DNA of 53,260 nt from Burkholderiaceae bacterium (GTDB lineage Bacteria; Pseudomonadota; Gammaproteobacteria; Burkholderiales; Burkholderiaceae_C). Made by a program: the position numbers and the translations under genes. The stretch covers positions 1-53,260 of the forward strand of contig JADMJJ010000008.1 in NCBI GenBank assembly GCA_018780645.1. The letters are read 5' to 3'. How positions within the stretch are numbered: position 1 is the stretch's first letter; each line of letters starts with the position of its first letter. Under the pieces are notes generated by a model. It saw only the letters and a list, made by a program, of their open reading frames with translations, did no database searches and was not told the origin of the DNA. Below, one piece after another: positions 16,515-24,400 of this stretch.

Positions 16515-18493
16515 GGCTTGTTGGCGAACCAGCGCTTCCGCCCAGCTTCGGCGCTGGCGATGGCGGCCTCGAGCTGCTGGCGCAGCCGCTTCGCGGTCGG
16601 CGCATCGCTGGCACTCAAATCCTTCAGTTCCAGCGGGTCCTGGCGCAGATTGAACAGCTCGCTGCGCGCTTCGGCCAGGTGCAGCACCAGCTTGTGATCG
16701 CCATCAATGATGGCGTAGTGGCCGGCACGTATCGCCTGGAAGCGGCTTTGCCGCTCCATGGCCATCGCGAACACCGGCCGCGGGGTCAGCGGCTGGCCCT
16801 CCAGCGCGCTGCGCAGCGAACGTCCGTCGGCATGGGGCAGGGCCGGCGCAGCCGCCAGGTCGACGATGGTAGGGGCCAAGTCGGCCAGGCTGACCGGCGT
16901 GTCGACCTGAATGCCCTGGGTCTGACCCGGCAGTCGTATGACCAGGGGTACCTGCAGCACGGCGTTGTGGATAAAGGCACCGGCATGCCCCAGAAAACCC
17001 CGCTCGAACGATTCTCCATGGTCGGAGCTGATCAGCACCACCGAGTTGTCCAGCCGCCCGCGGGCCTTGATCTGCTTCAGCAACTCGCCCAGCGAGGCGT
17101 CGGCGCCCATGATGCTTTCCTGGTAGCGCAGCCGGTGTTTGTCGATCCAGCTTTGTTCCTCGGGCGGATAGGGCCGCATCCCCATGAAGTCGGACCAGCG
17201 GTCGAGCACACCCTTGGGCAGCAGGCTGTACTTGGTGCTTGGCGGCGGCAGAAAGGGGTCGTGTGGCGGCAGGGTGTGCACCCAGATGAACTTGGGCTTG
17301 CCGCTGCGCCTGTCATCCAGCAGGGCCAGCATGGCGCGGTAGCTGTACTCGGCGGCATAGGGGTGCTTCTCGCCGTGCCAATAGATGTCGATGGTGTCCA
17401 GAAACGGCACGATGGCCGAAAACCAGAAGGGCAGAGTGGTGTCTGGGAACAGCGTCAGCACCTCGCGCGGCTTGCTGCCAAGCGACGTGGAGTCGGAGAT
17501 GATCTGCGTGTCATACCCGGCTTCGGTGCCATGGTGGCGCGGGCTGGCCAGCAGATTGGCGCTGATGGAATGGGTTTCGTAGCCCGCCTTTTGCATCTGC
17601 GCCGCCAGTGCCTGGGCCTGCACCGGTTTGGCCACCGGGGACACGATCTGCACGGCCCAGTGGTTCCAGGGCAGGGCGCCAGTCTCCATCGTCGCGGTGC
17701 TGGGTGTGGTGAAGTTGCCGCTGGTGTAGTGGCGTGAGAAACAGCTGCCCTGCTGGGCAAACTCGCGCAAGCGCGGCATCAGCGTCGGGCCGTTGCCACA
17801 GACCCGGGCATCGGGCTCGGCCAGGGTGTCGATGGTGATCAGATAAATGTCGGGCCGGGCGTCGCGCTGAGCTGCTAGCGCCGCAGCCGATGGGCCAGCG
17901 GTATCGAGCAAAAAGCGCGGTGGCGAGATGATCAGGCACACCAGTGCCAGCGCGAGCAGCAGCAGGGCGGGCCGACGCAGGCTGCTCAGGCGCGAGACGA
18001 TGGCCAGCATCAGACCCTTCATGCCGATGGCCTTGATCAGCCAAATCATGGCCGCGAGCAGCACGATGCTGGCGATCAAGCGTCCGTGGGCGCCGATGCT
18101 CAGATTGGCCCCGCTGGTGGCCTTCAACCAGGCCCAGGCGCTGCCAAAGAACTGCCAGGTGCAAACCCAGACCGTGGGCACCAGCACGATGCACCAGGCC
18201 AGCATGTGGGATGTCGGCGACGAAACGCGGCACTTTCGCAGCAGGCCGCGCGAGCCCAGGGCCAGCAGAGTCAACAGCGCCGCCGGAATGGTCAGCAGCA
18301 CATAGGCCAGCGCGGCGTCACGCAGCAACTCCAGCGGCGTCAGAAATGCGACAAAGGCATCGATCTGACGAAGCAGGACCAGCGGTGTCCAGAACAAGCC
18401 CAGAGCCGCGAAGCTGCACATGAACATGGCCCAGCCGCCACCGGGCTCACCGCGCTTGTTCGAGAGCGGCGCCTGAGGAGCTTGCAAACTCAT
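16511..18493 (-). CDS. Membrane-anchored sulfatase-like (alkaline phosphatase superfamily) enzyme
   Basis: This 660-residue protein has five or so N-terminal membrane helices (to about residue 200) and a periplasmic catalytic domain. Metal-site motifs are PDIYLITIDTL and VVLISSDHGESFERG. The nucleophile region is GNFTTPSTATMETG: where formylglycine sulfatases have C/S-x-P-S-R, there is Thr262 and no Arg. Thr nucleophiles occur in LtaS- and EptA-like phosphotransferases, so despite the Pfam name it more likely handles phospho-groups (for example glycerol-phosphate or ethanolamine-phosphate) than hydrolyses sulfate esters. It is translationally coupled on both sides: its ATG overlaps the small-protein stop, and its stop overlaps the sulfotransferase start. 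Confidence 0.85.
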   Translation of the reverse strand: MSLQAPQAPLSNKRGEPGGGWAMFMCSFAALGLFWTPLVLLRQIDAFVAFLTPLELLRDAALAYVLLTIPAALLTLLALGSRGLLRKCRVSSPTSHMLAWCIVLVPTVWVCTWQFFGSAWAWLKATSGANLSIGAHGRLIASIVLLAAMIWLIKAIGMKGLMLAIVSRLSSLRRPALLLLALALVCLIISPPRFLLDTAGPSAAALAAQRDARPDIYLITIDTLAEPDARVCGNGPTLMPRLREFAQQGSCFSRHYTSGNFTTPSTATMETGALPWNHWAVQIVSPVAKPVQAQALAAQMQKAGYETHSISANLLASPRHHGTEAGYDTQIISDSTSLGSKPREVLTLFPDTTLPFWFSAIVPFLDTIDIYWHGEKHPYAAEYSYRAMLALLDDRRSGKPKFIWVHTLPPHDPFLPPPSTKYSLLPKGVLDRWSDFMGMRPYPPEEQSWIDKHRLRYQESIMGADASLGELLKQIKARGRLDNSVVLISSDHGESFERGFLGHAGAFIHNAVLQVPLVIRLPGQTQGIQVDTPVSLADLAPTIVDLAAAPALPHADGRSLRSALEGQPLTPRPVFAMAMERQSRFQAIRAGHYAIIDGDHKLVLHLAEARSELFNLRQDPLELKDLSASDAPTAKRLRQQLEAAIASAEAGRKRWFANKP

Positions 18494-18711
18494 TTCGGAT
18501 CCTGGCCCGACAGCCTGCGCCAGAGGCGGCGCGCCAGATCAGCAATCCAGCGGCGCAGAAACAACCAACCACCGATCAGGGCTGCGAGCATCGGGGCGAG
18601 CAACTGGAACAGCATGCCGCCCGCATTGGGGTCGATATAGGCCTGCGCCGAGCCCATGGTGGCAATCAAGGCAAGAACGATGAGCAGTGTGTGGCGAAGG
18701 AGGCGAGGCAT
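18490..18711 (-). CDS. Small membrane protein with YIDP motif
   Basis: This 73-residue protein starts at ATG 18711; an in-frame TTG at 18744 is less likely. It has an N-terminal hydrophobic segment ending in GSAQA, which could be a signal peptide, then YIDPNAGGMLFQL and a membrane helix (LAPMLAALIGGWLFL), and finally an Arg-rich cytoplasmic tail. I recall short proteins with a YIDPGxG-type motif beside polysaccharide and sulfatase-like genes, but their function is not known to me. It overlaps the sulfatase-like gene by four bases, so the two probably work together. Confidence 0.7.
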   Translation of the reverse strand: MPRLLRHTLLIVLALIATMGSAQAYIDPNAGGMLFQLLAPMLAALIGGWLFLRRWIADLARRLWRRLSGQDPK

Positions 18712-18957
18712 GGCAGCGAGGAGGTGGGGGCCGAAATCCGTCAATGCAGACGGGGCAGCGCGGCGTCAAGCGGCGATGTTACCAGTGCGGCTCGCCATGC
18801 CATTTCCCAGGCGAGCTGCCTCGCCGCAACGGTTGAAATGGCGCACTACAATGCGCTCTCGTCGATTTCTGGGGCTCTGGCGCGTTCGGGCCGCCGGCTC
18901 GGTCGGTGTCACCAGAATCTCATGTCGGGGGCACTGCGGTTTCTATGGCTTCACTTC
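18712..18957. promoter_or_regulatory. Divergent promoter region between the sulfation trio and the first glycosyltransferase
   Basis: A 246-base gap between divergent starts. TACAAT at 18847-18852 in CTACAATGC is a good sigma-70 -10 candidate reading rightwards, about 105 bases before the glycosyltransferase ATG. TTGAAA at 18833-18838 is too close (8 bases) to be its -35. No clear minus-strand promoter is seen. Confidence 0.4.
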
Positions 18958-19872
18958 ATGAGCACAGTCCCCCTGGTCAGCATTGTCATCCCGGCCTACA
19001 ACCAAGCCGAGTATCTTGAGGCCGCGATCGAGAGCGTGCTGGCACAGGACTATCCGGCGCTGGAATTGTGTGTCGTCGACGACGGCTCCACCGACGGTAC
19101 AGCCCAGGTGCTGGAGCGCTATGCAGGTCGTGCCATTTGTCTGAGACATGCCAATATGGGCCAGGCTGCGACGCTGAACAAGGGCTGGGCGCTGTGCAAG
19201 GGCAGTTTGTTGGGCTATCTGAGCTCGGACGATGTGTTGAACCCGCAAGCCGTCAGTACCCTGGTTCGAGCGCTGATCGATGCGCCGACCTGCCTGGTGG
19301 CATATCCTGATTTCGACCTGATCGATGCGCGAGGCATTCGCCTGAGGACGGTACTGGCCGAAGACTTCTCCCTGTCTCGGTTGACCGAGGAGTTGGTCTG
19401 CCTGCCTGGTCCGGGAGCCTTGTTCCGGCGTGAGGTGTTGCTTGGCACCGCCGGCTGGAGCAGTGAATTCAGGCTGGTGCCAGATTTTGAGTTCTGGCTG
19501 CGTGCTGCCAAGCTGGGCCCGTTTCTGCATGTGCCCGGCGTACTGGCTCAGTACCGCGTGCATGATGGATCGGCATCTTTTCGTCCGGCCTCCAGCAAGG
19601 CCGCCGGAGAAATCGTTCGCGCGGTGGCCTCGTTCTGGGGTGAGGCGAGCGGGGCAGGGGCCGCACGCGCGCTGTCCAATGCTTATCTGATATCGGCCAA
19701 GACTCATGCCTTGTCGGGTCGAGCCGGTCAGATGCTTGGAGCCCTGTTGCAGGCGACCAAGCTGAGGCCCTTGCTGCTGCTGACGCCCAGGGCATGGCGC
19801 ATCGCCTTGTCGGGCACCTATCGGCGGCTGCAGCAGCGTCTGGAGCGCTTTCAATCAAGGGCTGCCCACTGA
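18958..19872 (+). CDS. Family 2 glycosyltransferase
   Basis: This 304-residue protein starts at ATG 18958 (MSTVPLVSIVIPAYNQAEYL); the longer frame upstream is not GT-like. The GT-A fold motifs are VSIVIPAYN, VVDDGSTDGT (nucleotide-binding Asp pair), YLSSDDVL (DxD-like metal site) and the acceptor region PDFEFWLRAAKLGPFLHVPG. It is cytoplasmic and probably adds one sugar to the lipid-linked repeat unit. Its stop overlaps the ATG of the polymerase gene, so the two are coupled. Confidence 0.9.
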   Translation: MSTVPLVSIVIPAYNQAEYLEAAIESVLAQDYPALELCVVDDGSTDGTAQVLERYAGRAICLRHANMGQAATLNKGWALCKGSLLGYLSSDDVLNPQAVSTLVRALIDAPTCLVAYPDFDLIDARGIRLRTVLAEDFSLSRLTEELVCLPGPGALFRREVLLGTAGWSSEFRLVPDFEFWLRAAKLGPFLHVPGVLAQYRVHDGSASFRPASSKAAGEIVRAVASFWGEASGAGAARALSNAYLISAKTHALSGRAGQMLGALLQATKLRPLLLLTPRAWRIALSGTYRRLQQRLERFQSRAAH

Positions 19873-21149
19873 TGCCAGAGACGCGCCGCCTCGTCAACAC
19901 GCAGACCTTCACCTTGTGGGCCTGTGTCGTCCTGTCCAGCCTGGTGCTCCCGGCTGGGGGGTTCGCTTTGGGCCTGCATGTGTTGCTACTGCTGGGTGTG
20001 GCTGGATTCCTGCTGGCCAGCGGCGCCCAGACCCGTTCATTGGGGCCTTGGGAATGGACATTTGCGCTGACGCTCGCAGCCCACAGCATCTACATGCTTG
20101 GCTTCTCGTTCTGCGCCGATCTTCAAGCCAAGTCCTTGCTGAGTCTGGCCTTGTTTGCTGCCGTCCTGTTGGCCTTGCGCCTGCTGGCTCAGCAAGCTGG
20201 CGCACCTGAACTTGCCAAGCCCTTGCGGGTGATCCTGTTGGTCTCGGTTGCAAGCGTTGTCATCGATCGCGTGTTCCTCACCGTTACCGGCGCCTCGGCG
20301 GCGATCAGGCCGTCCGGCATCTTCAAGGAGCCCAGCCACCTCGCCTTGGCCGTGACCCCCTTGCTGCTCGCCATGTTGTTCTCGCCGCGCCGCCGTGATG
20401 CCATCTGGGCCTTGGTGGGCTTTGCCGTGCTTACCACCCTGTCGGCATCGAGCACCCTGATTGTCATGTTCCTGCCACTGGCGGTGGTGGTCTTCCTGCT
20501 GCGCTACTGGCGCGAACTGAAGTGGATGACGGTCTTGAAGGCCGGGCTCATCGCGGGGCTGCTGGGGACTGCCTTGGCGGCTTCGCCGTACCTGGACGAG
20601 TTTGGTGCGAGGCTGGAAGGTCTGATAACCCAGGACGAGTCGTCCAATCTGTCAAGCTTGGTTTACTTGTATGGCTGGGATGCCGCGCTGATCAACTTTG
20701 AACGCACCTCCGGGTGGGGGCTTGGATTCAATCGCATGGGCTGCTCGCCGATCCCCGACAGCGACTTTGCCTCGATCATTGATTTGATCGGCGATCTGAA
20801 TGCCAACTACAACGACGGTTCCTTCACCTTTGCCAAGGTGATGAGTGAAGCGGGTTGGTTGAGCGTGGTCTTGTGGTTGGGACTTGCCCTGGCCTTGATC
20901 AAGCGGGCCTGGACGCTGGCCCATTGCGACCGTCTGTTCTTCCAGCGCGAGGTGCTGGCCTTTGCGGCGATCTTTGTGCTCGTCGTCGGGGGCCTGGTGC
21001 GTGGCTCCAACTACTTCGCCGGGCCGGTACTGCTGGGTGTCTACGCGCTGTTCCTGGCCCACTCGCCGCGGCCCGGGGCCAGGCCCCGGGCGCAATCATC
21101 GTCAGGCCTCGTGCCAGACGCGGCGGCGGACAAAATCGGTGTAGCTTAG
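19872..21149 (+). CDS. wzy: O-antigen/exopolysaccharide polymerase-like protein (Wzy)
   Basis: This 425-residue protein with about ten membrane helices starts at ATG 19872 overlapping the glycosyltransferase stop (TGATG-like junction). GIFKEPSHLALAVTPLLL resembles the loop of O-antigen ligase/polymerase family proteins, which have an F-x-E-P-S/H motif. A large periplasmic loop (about residues 235-310) is also typical of Wzy. It would join lipid-linked repeat units in the periplasm. Wzy proteins are poorly conserved, so this rests on topology, the motif and the locus. Its last 48 bases overlap the convergent capG-like gene. Confidence 0.78.
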   Translation: MPETRRLVNTQTFTLWACVVLSSLVLPAGGFALGLHVLLLLGVAGFLLASGAQTRSLGPWEWTFALTLAAHSIYMLGFSFCADLQAKSLLSLALFAAVLLALRLLAQQAGAPELAKPLRVILLVSVASVVIDRVFLTVTGASAAIRPSGIFKEPSHLALAVTPLLLAMLFSPRRRDAIWALVGFAVLTTLSASSTLIVMFLPLAVVVFLLRYWRELKWMTVLKAGLIAGLLGTALAASPYLDEFGARLEGLITQDESSNLSSLVYLYGWDAALINFERTSGWGLGFNRMGCSPIPDSDFASIIDLIGDLNANYNDGSFTFAKVMSEAGWLSVVLWLGLALALIKRAWTLAHCDRLFFQREVLAFAAIFVLVVGGLVRGSNYFAGPVLLGVYALFLAHSPRPGARPRAQSSSGLVPDAAADKIGVA

Positions 21150-22226
21150 GATGATGCGCAGCACCTTGTCCGACACATTGTCGACCTGGTAGTCGCGCAC
21201 CATATGCAGCAGGCGCTGCTCGCCGCGAGGCTGGTCGGCCAGGATGTCGACTGCCTGCATGACGCGCTCCAGGCTCAGGCCGGTCATCATCACCGCCGCT
21301 TCCTCGAAGCCCTCCGGGCGCTCGTGCGACTCGCGGATATTGAGCGCCGGGAAGTTCAGTATCGATGACTCCTCGGTGATGGTGCCGCTGTCGGACAGCA
21401 CCACGCGCGCGCTCTTCTGCAGCCTCACATAGTCCAGGAACCCGAAGGGCTTGCAGAAGCTCACCTTGGCGTGCGGCGTGTGGTTCAGTTGCTCGATGCG
21501 CTTGCGTGTGCGCGGGTGGGTGGACACGACCACCGGGATGTCGAAGCGTGCGGCGAGGCCGTCCAGGATGCCCAGCAGGCGCTGCAGATTGCCCAGGTCG
21601 TCGACGTTCTCTTCGCGATGCGCGCTGACCAAGAAGTAGTTGTGCTCGCCCAGGGACATGCGCTCCAGCACATCGGACGCATCGATCGCCGCCGCATGGT
21701 GGTTCAGGATTTCGCGCATCGGGCTGCCGGTGCGTATCACCTGATCGGGCGCCATGCCCTCGCGCAGCAGATAGCCGCGGGCGATCTCGCTGTAGGTCAG
21801 GTTGATGTCGGCGACATGATCGACGATGCGGCGGTTGATCTCCTCCGGCACGCGGAAGTCGAAGCAGCGGTTGCCGGCTTCCATGTGAAAGATCGGGATG
21901 CGGTGGCGCTTGGCGGTGATCGCCGCCATGCAACTGTTGGTGTCGCCCAGCACCAGCAGGGCGTCGGGCTTCTCCTGCAGCATCACCCGCTCGGAGGCCA
22001 CGATCACATTGCCGATCGTCTCGGCGGCGGTCTTGCCCGCGCACTCGAGGAAGTGATCGGGGGCGCGCAGGCCGAGATCCTTGAAGAAGACCTCGTTGAG
22101 CTCGTAGTCGTAGTTCTGACCGGTGTGCACCAGCACATGCTGGGTGTGCTTGTCCAGCGCGGTGATCACGCGGGACAGGCGGATGATCTCCGGCCGCGTG
22201 CCGACGACCGTCATGACCTTAAGCAT
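21102..22226 (-). CDS. capG: Non-hydrolysing UDP-GlcNAc 2-epimerase family, UDP-L-FucNAc-forming (CapG/FnlC/WbjD)
   Basis: This 374-residue protein has the WecB-family fold: MTVVGTRPEIIRLSRVI, HTGQNYDYELNEVFF, VLGDTNSCMAA, IFHMEAGNRCFDFRVPEEINRR, and VVLSDSGTITEESSIL. WecB proper has GGNQEE-type differences. Because it directly follows capE and capF, it is most likely the third enzyme of L-FucNAc synthesis, which epimerises UDP-2-acetamido-2,6-dideoxy-L-talose to UDP-L-FucNAc. It overlaps capE by eight bases. If capE/capF were absent, the call would be wecB. Confidence 0.88.
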   Translation of the reverse strand: MLKVMTVVGTRPEIIRLSRVITALDKHTQHVLVHTGQNYDYELNEVFFKDLGLRAPDHFLECAGKTAAETIGNVIVASERVMLQEKPDALLVLGDTNSCMAAITAKRHRIPIFHMEAGNRCFDFRVPEEINRRIVDHVADINLTYSEIARGYLLREGMAPDQVIRTGSPMREILNHHAAAIDASDVLERMSLGEHNYFLVSAHREENVDDLGNLQRLLGILDGLAARFDIPVVVSTHPRTRKRIEQLNHTPHAKVSFCKPFGFLDYVRLQKSARVVLSDSGTITEESSILNFPALNIRESHERPEGFEEAAVMMTGLSLERVMQAVDILADQPRGEQRLLHMVRDYQVDNVSDKVLRIILSYTDFVRRRVWHEA

Positions 22227-23229
22227 TGACGGCCTCCTGGATCAGCTCAAGACCCAGCAGGGTGCGCTTGACGCCCTCGACATCAAGGCGCTCGGTGTTG
22301 TGCGAGGTGTAGTCCTCGAACGAGGTGATGGCGGCCTCGCCTTCGACGAAGTACTTGTTGTAGTTCAGGTCGCGTCCGTCGGCCGGGATGCGGTAGTAGC
22401 CACCCATATCGTCGGCGCGTGCCATCTCCTCGCGGGACACCAGCGATTCGTAGAGCTTCTCGCCGTGGCGGGTGCCGATGATGTTGATCGGCGTGTCGGC
22501 CTTCAGCAACTCCTTCATTGCCTGGGCCAGATCGCCGACGGTCGAGGCAGGCGCCTTCTGCACGAAGATGTCACCCGGGCGGGCGTTCTCGAAGGCGAAC
22601 AGCACCAGATCGACCGACTCTTCCAGGGACATCAGGAAGCGGGTCATGTTCGGATCGGTCAGGGTCAGTGCCTGGCCGGTCTTGATCTGGTTCAGAAACA
22701 GCGGGATCACCGAGCCTCGCGAGGCCATCACATTGCCGTAGCGGGTGGCACAGAGCACGGTCTTGCCGGGGTCGCAAAGCCGCGAGTTGGCGACCATGAC
22801 CTTTTCCATCATCGCCTTGGACAAGCCCATCGCATTGATCGGATAGACCGCCTTGTCGGTGCTCAGCACCACCACCTTGCTGACCTCGTGCCGGATCGCC
22901 GCGCGGATCACGTTCTCGGCGCCGATGACATTGGTCTTGACCGCCTCCATTGGATAGAACTCGCAGGACGGCACCTGCTTGAGCGCCGCCGCGTGGTAGA
23001 CGAAGTTCACGCCCTGCATGCAGTCGCTGACCGCGTCAGCGTCACGCACATCGCCGATGTAGAACTTGACGCGGTCGTTCTTCAGCGCGATGCGCATGTC
23101 TTCCTGCTTCTTCTCGTCGCGGCTGAAGATGCGGATCTCGCGCAGGCCGGTGTTCAGCATGCGTTGCAGCACCGCATTGCCGAAGGAGCCGGTGCCACCG
23201 GTGATCATGAGAACTTTGTTGTCGAGCAT
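22219..23229 (-). CDS. capE: UDP-GlcNAc 4,6-dehydratase/5-epimerase CapE (FnlA/WbjB)
   Basis: This 336-residue SDR enzyme has the NAD(P) motif ITGGTGSFGNAV near the N-terminus and AAALKQVPSCEFYP. The active-site segment is STDKAVYPINAMGLSK, in which the usual YxxxK is Met134-x-x-x-Lys138. Met in place of Tyr is known for CapE-type inverting dehydratases, and this separates it from PseB. It performs the first step from UDP-GlcNAc towards UDP-L-FucNAc. It lies 54 bases after capF and overlaps capG. Confidence 0.93.
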   Translation of the reverse strand: MLDNKVLMITGGTGSFGNAVLQRMLNTGLREIRIFSRDEKKQEDMRIALKNDRVKFYIGDVRDADAVSDCMQGVNFVYHAAALKQVPSCEFYPMEAVKTNVIGAENVIRAAIRHEVSKVVVLSTDKAVYPINAMGLSKAMMEKVMVANSRLCDPGKTVLCATRYGNVMASRGSVIPLFLNQIKTGQALTLTDPNMTRFLMSLEESVDLVLFAFENARPGDIFVQKAPASTVGDLAQAMKELLKADTPINIIGTRHGEKLYESLVSREEMARADDMGGYYRIPADGRDLNYNKYFVEGEAAITSFEDYTSHNTERLDVEGVKRTLLGLELIQEAVNA

Positions 23230-23283
23230 AGGAACGCGGGATGGAGAGAAGTGAGGTACGAGGGTCGATGTCTGGAGCCGGGC

Positions 23284-24384
23284 TCAGACGATCATCGGGA
23301 AGGTGTCGGGGCGGGCCGGATCGAAGAACTCATTCGTCCAGAACAGCGTGGTCAGCTCGGTGTCGCCGGTATTGGTGATGTTGTGGGTGTGCAGGGTGGG
23401 GATGTCGACCACCACCGGCGCCTCGCCGCTCACATCGAAGGTCTGCACATGCTCGTCGCCGAGCTTGCGCAGGCGAATCGTGGCCTGGCCCTGCAACACC
23501 ACGAAGCGCTCGATCTTGCGCAGGTGGTAGTGATTGCCCCGCGTGATGCCAGGGCGGGTGCTGGAGACAAAGGTCTGGCCTCCGCCGTGCGCCCTGACGA
23601 CCTCCACCAGGCGCCCGCGCTGATCGGTGCGGGGCGTCAGCGAGGTGGGGTACATGTCCGGGTAGAGATACGAGCGGTAAGTGTTGAACAGCGCCCGGTC
23701 GAAGGGTTCTGCCACCAGGGGCAGTTCCCCCCGGGCATACGTGCTCGACAGATCCCGCAGCTTGGCGAGCAGATCGCTGACCCGCAGGGTCGTGCCTTCA
23801 AAGCCCTTGGTACCCGGGGAGACGGGGTCCAGCGCCGACAGCATGGCCTCGGCCACATCCAGCGCATGGACCAGTGACAGTTCACGATCCACCAGCACCG
23901 ATGGCTGCTCGCCTCGGGCCAACTGGTGGCAAAAGGTCGAGACGACCGAGTTGTAGAAGGGTTTGCCCCCTTCGCCAAAGACGTTGGGCACGATCAGGTT
24001 GGTGAAGGGCACCTGGTGCTGACTGCACCACTGCTCCAAGATCTGCGCCGCCTGCTGCTTGGAGCGACCATAGGGCGTGTCGGTGCCGGCCTGAGTCGAG
24101 TTGGTGTAGACGATATGGGCGCGCGTGCCCGTCCGCTCCAGGGCATCGACCAATTTCTGGGCGATGCGCGGATTGGCCGTCTCGACCACATCCGGGTCGG
24201 CGCGGTTGACGCCGGCGCAGTGCAGCACGGCATCGCAGCCCCGCAGTGCCTCGGCCAGGGCCTGCGCGTCCTCGAAGGTGGCGCGGGAGATGCGTATCGG
24301 CGTTGCGCTCCCTTGCGCGGTCAGCGCGCAGAAGGCGTGCCATCCGAGCAGTCCTGCAGCGCCGGTAATTGCAATTCTCTTCAT
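23284..24384 (-). CDS. capF: CapF: bifunctional epimerase/reductase of UDP-L-FucNAc synthesis (FnlB/WbjC)
   Basis: This 366-residue protein starts at ATG 24384 (MKRIAITGAAGLLGWHAF). The N-terminal SDR domain (GAAGLLG at 8-14, YTNSTQAG..YGRSKQQAA) is followed from about residue 245 by a cupin domain with TRGNHYHLRKIERFVVLQG (metal-binding His pair) and IPTLHTHNI. This SDR-plus-cupin fusion is specific to CapF, in which the cupin does C3 epimerisation and the SDR does C4 reduction. It sits between the WbuB-like transferase gene (16-base gap) and capE. Confidence 0.94.
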   Translation of the reverse strand: MKRIAITGAAGLLGWHAFCALTAQGSATPIRISRATFEDAQALAEALRGCDAVLHCAGVNRADPDVVETANPRIAQKLVDALERTGTRAHIVYTNSTQAGTDTPYGRSKQQAAQILEQWCSQHQVPFTNLIVPNVFGEGGKPFYNSVVSTFCHQLARGEQPSVLVDRELSLVHALDVAEAMLSALDPVSPGTKGFEGTTLRVSDLLAKLRDLSSTYARGELPLVAEPFDRALFNTYRSYLYPDMYPTSLTPRTDQRGRLVEVVRAHGGGQTFVSSTRPGITRGNHYHLRKIERFVVLQGQATIRLRKLGDEHVQTFDVSGEAPVVVDIPTLHTHNITNTGDTELTTLFWTNEFFDPARPDTFPMIV

Positions 24385-24400
24385 GGATGGGTCTTGCGGT

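Noticed and set aside
18833-18852. TTGAAA and TACAAT as a -35/-10 pair
   Set aside because: The spacer is only eight bases; the -10 alone is kept as a weak candidate.
22123-23877. 584-codon plus-strand open frame opposite capE and capF
   Set aside because: It is the complement of three well-supported enzymes; the residues are His/Gln/Val-rich without motifs.
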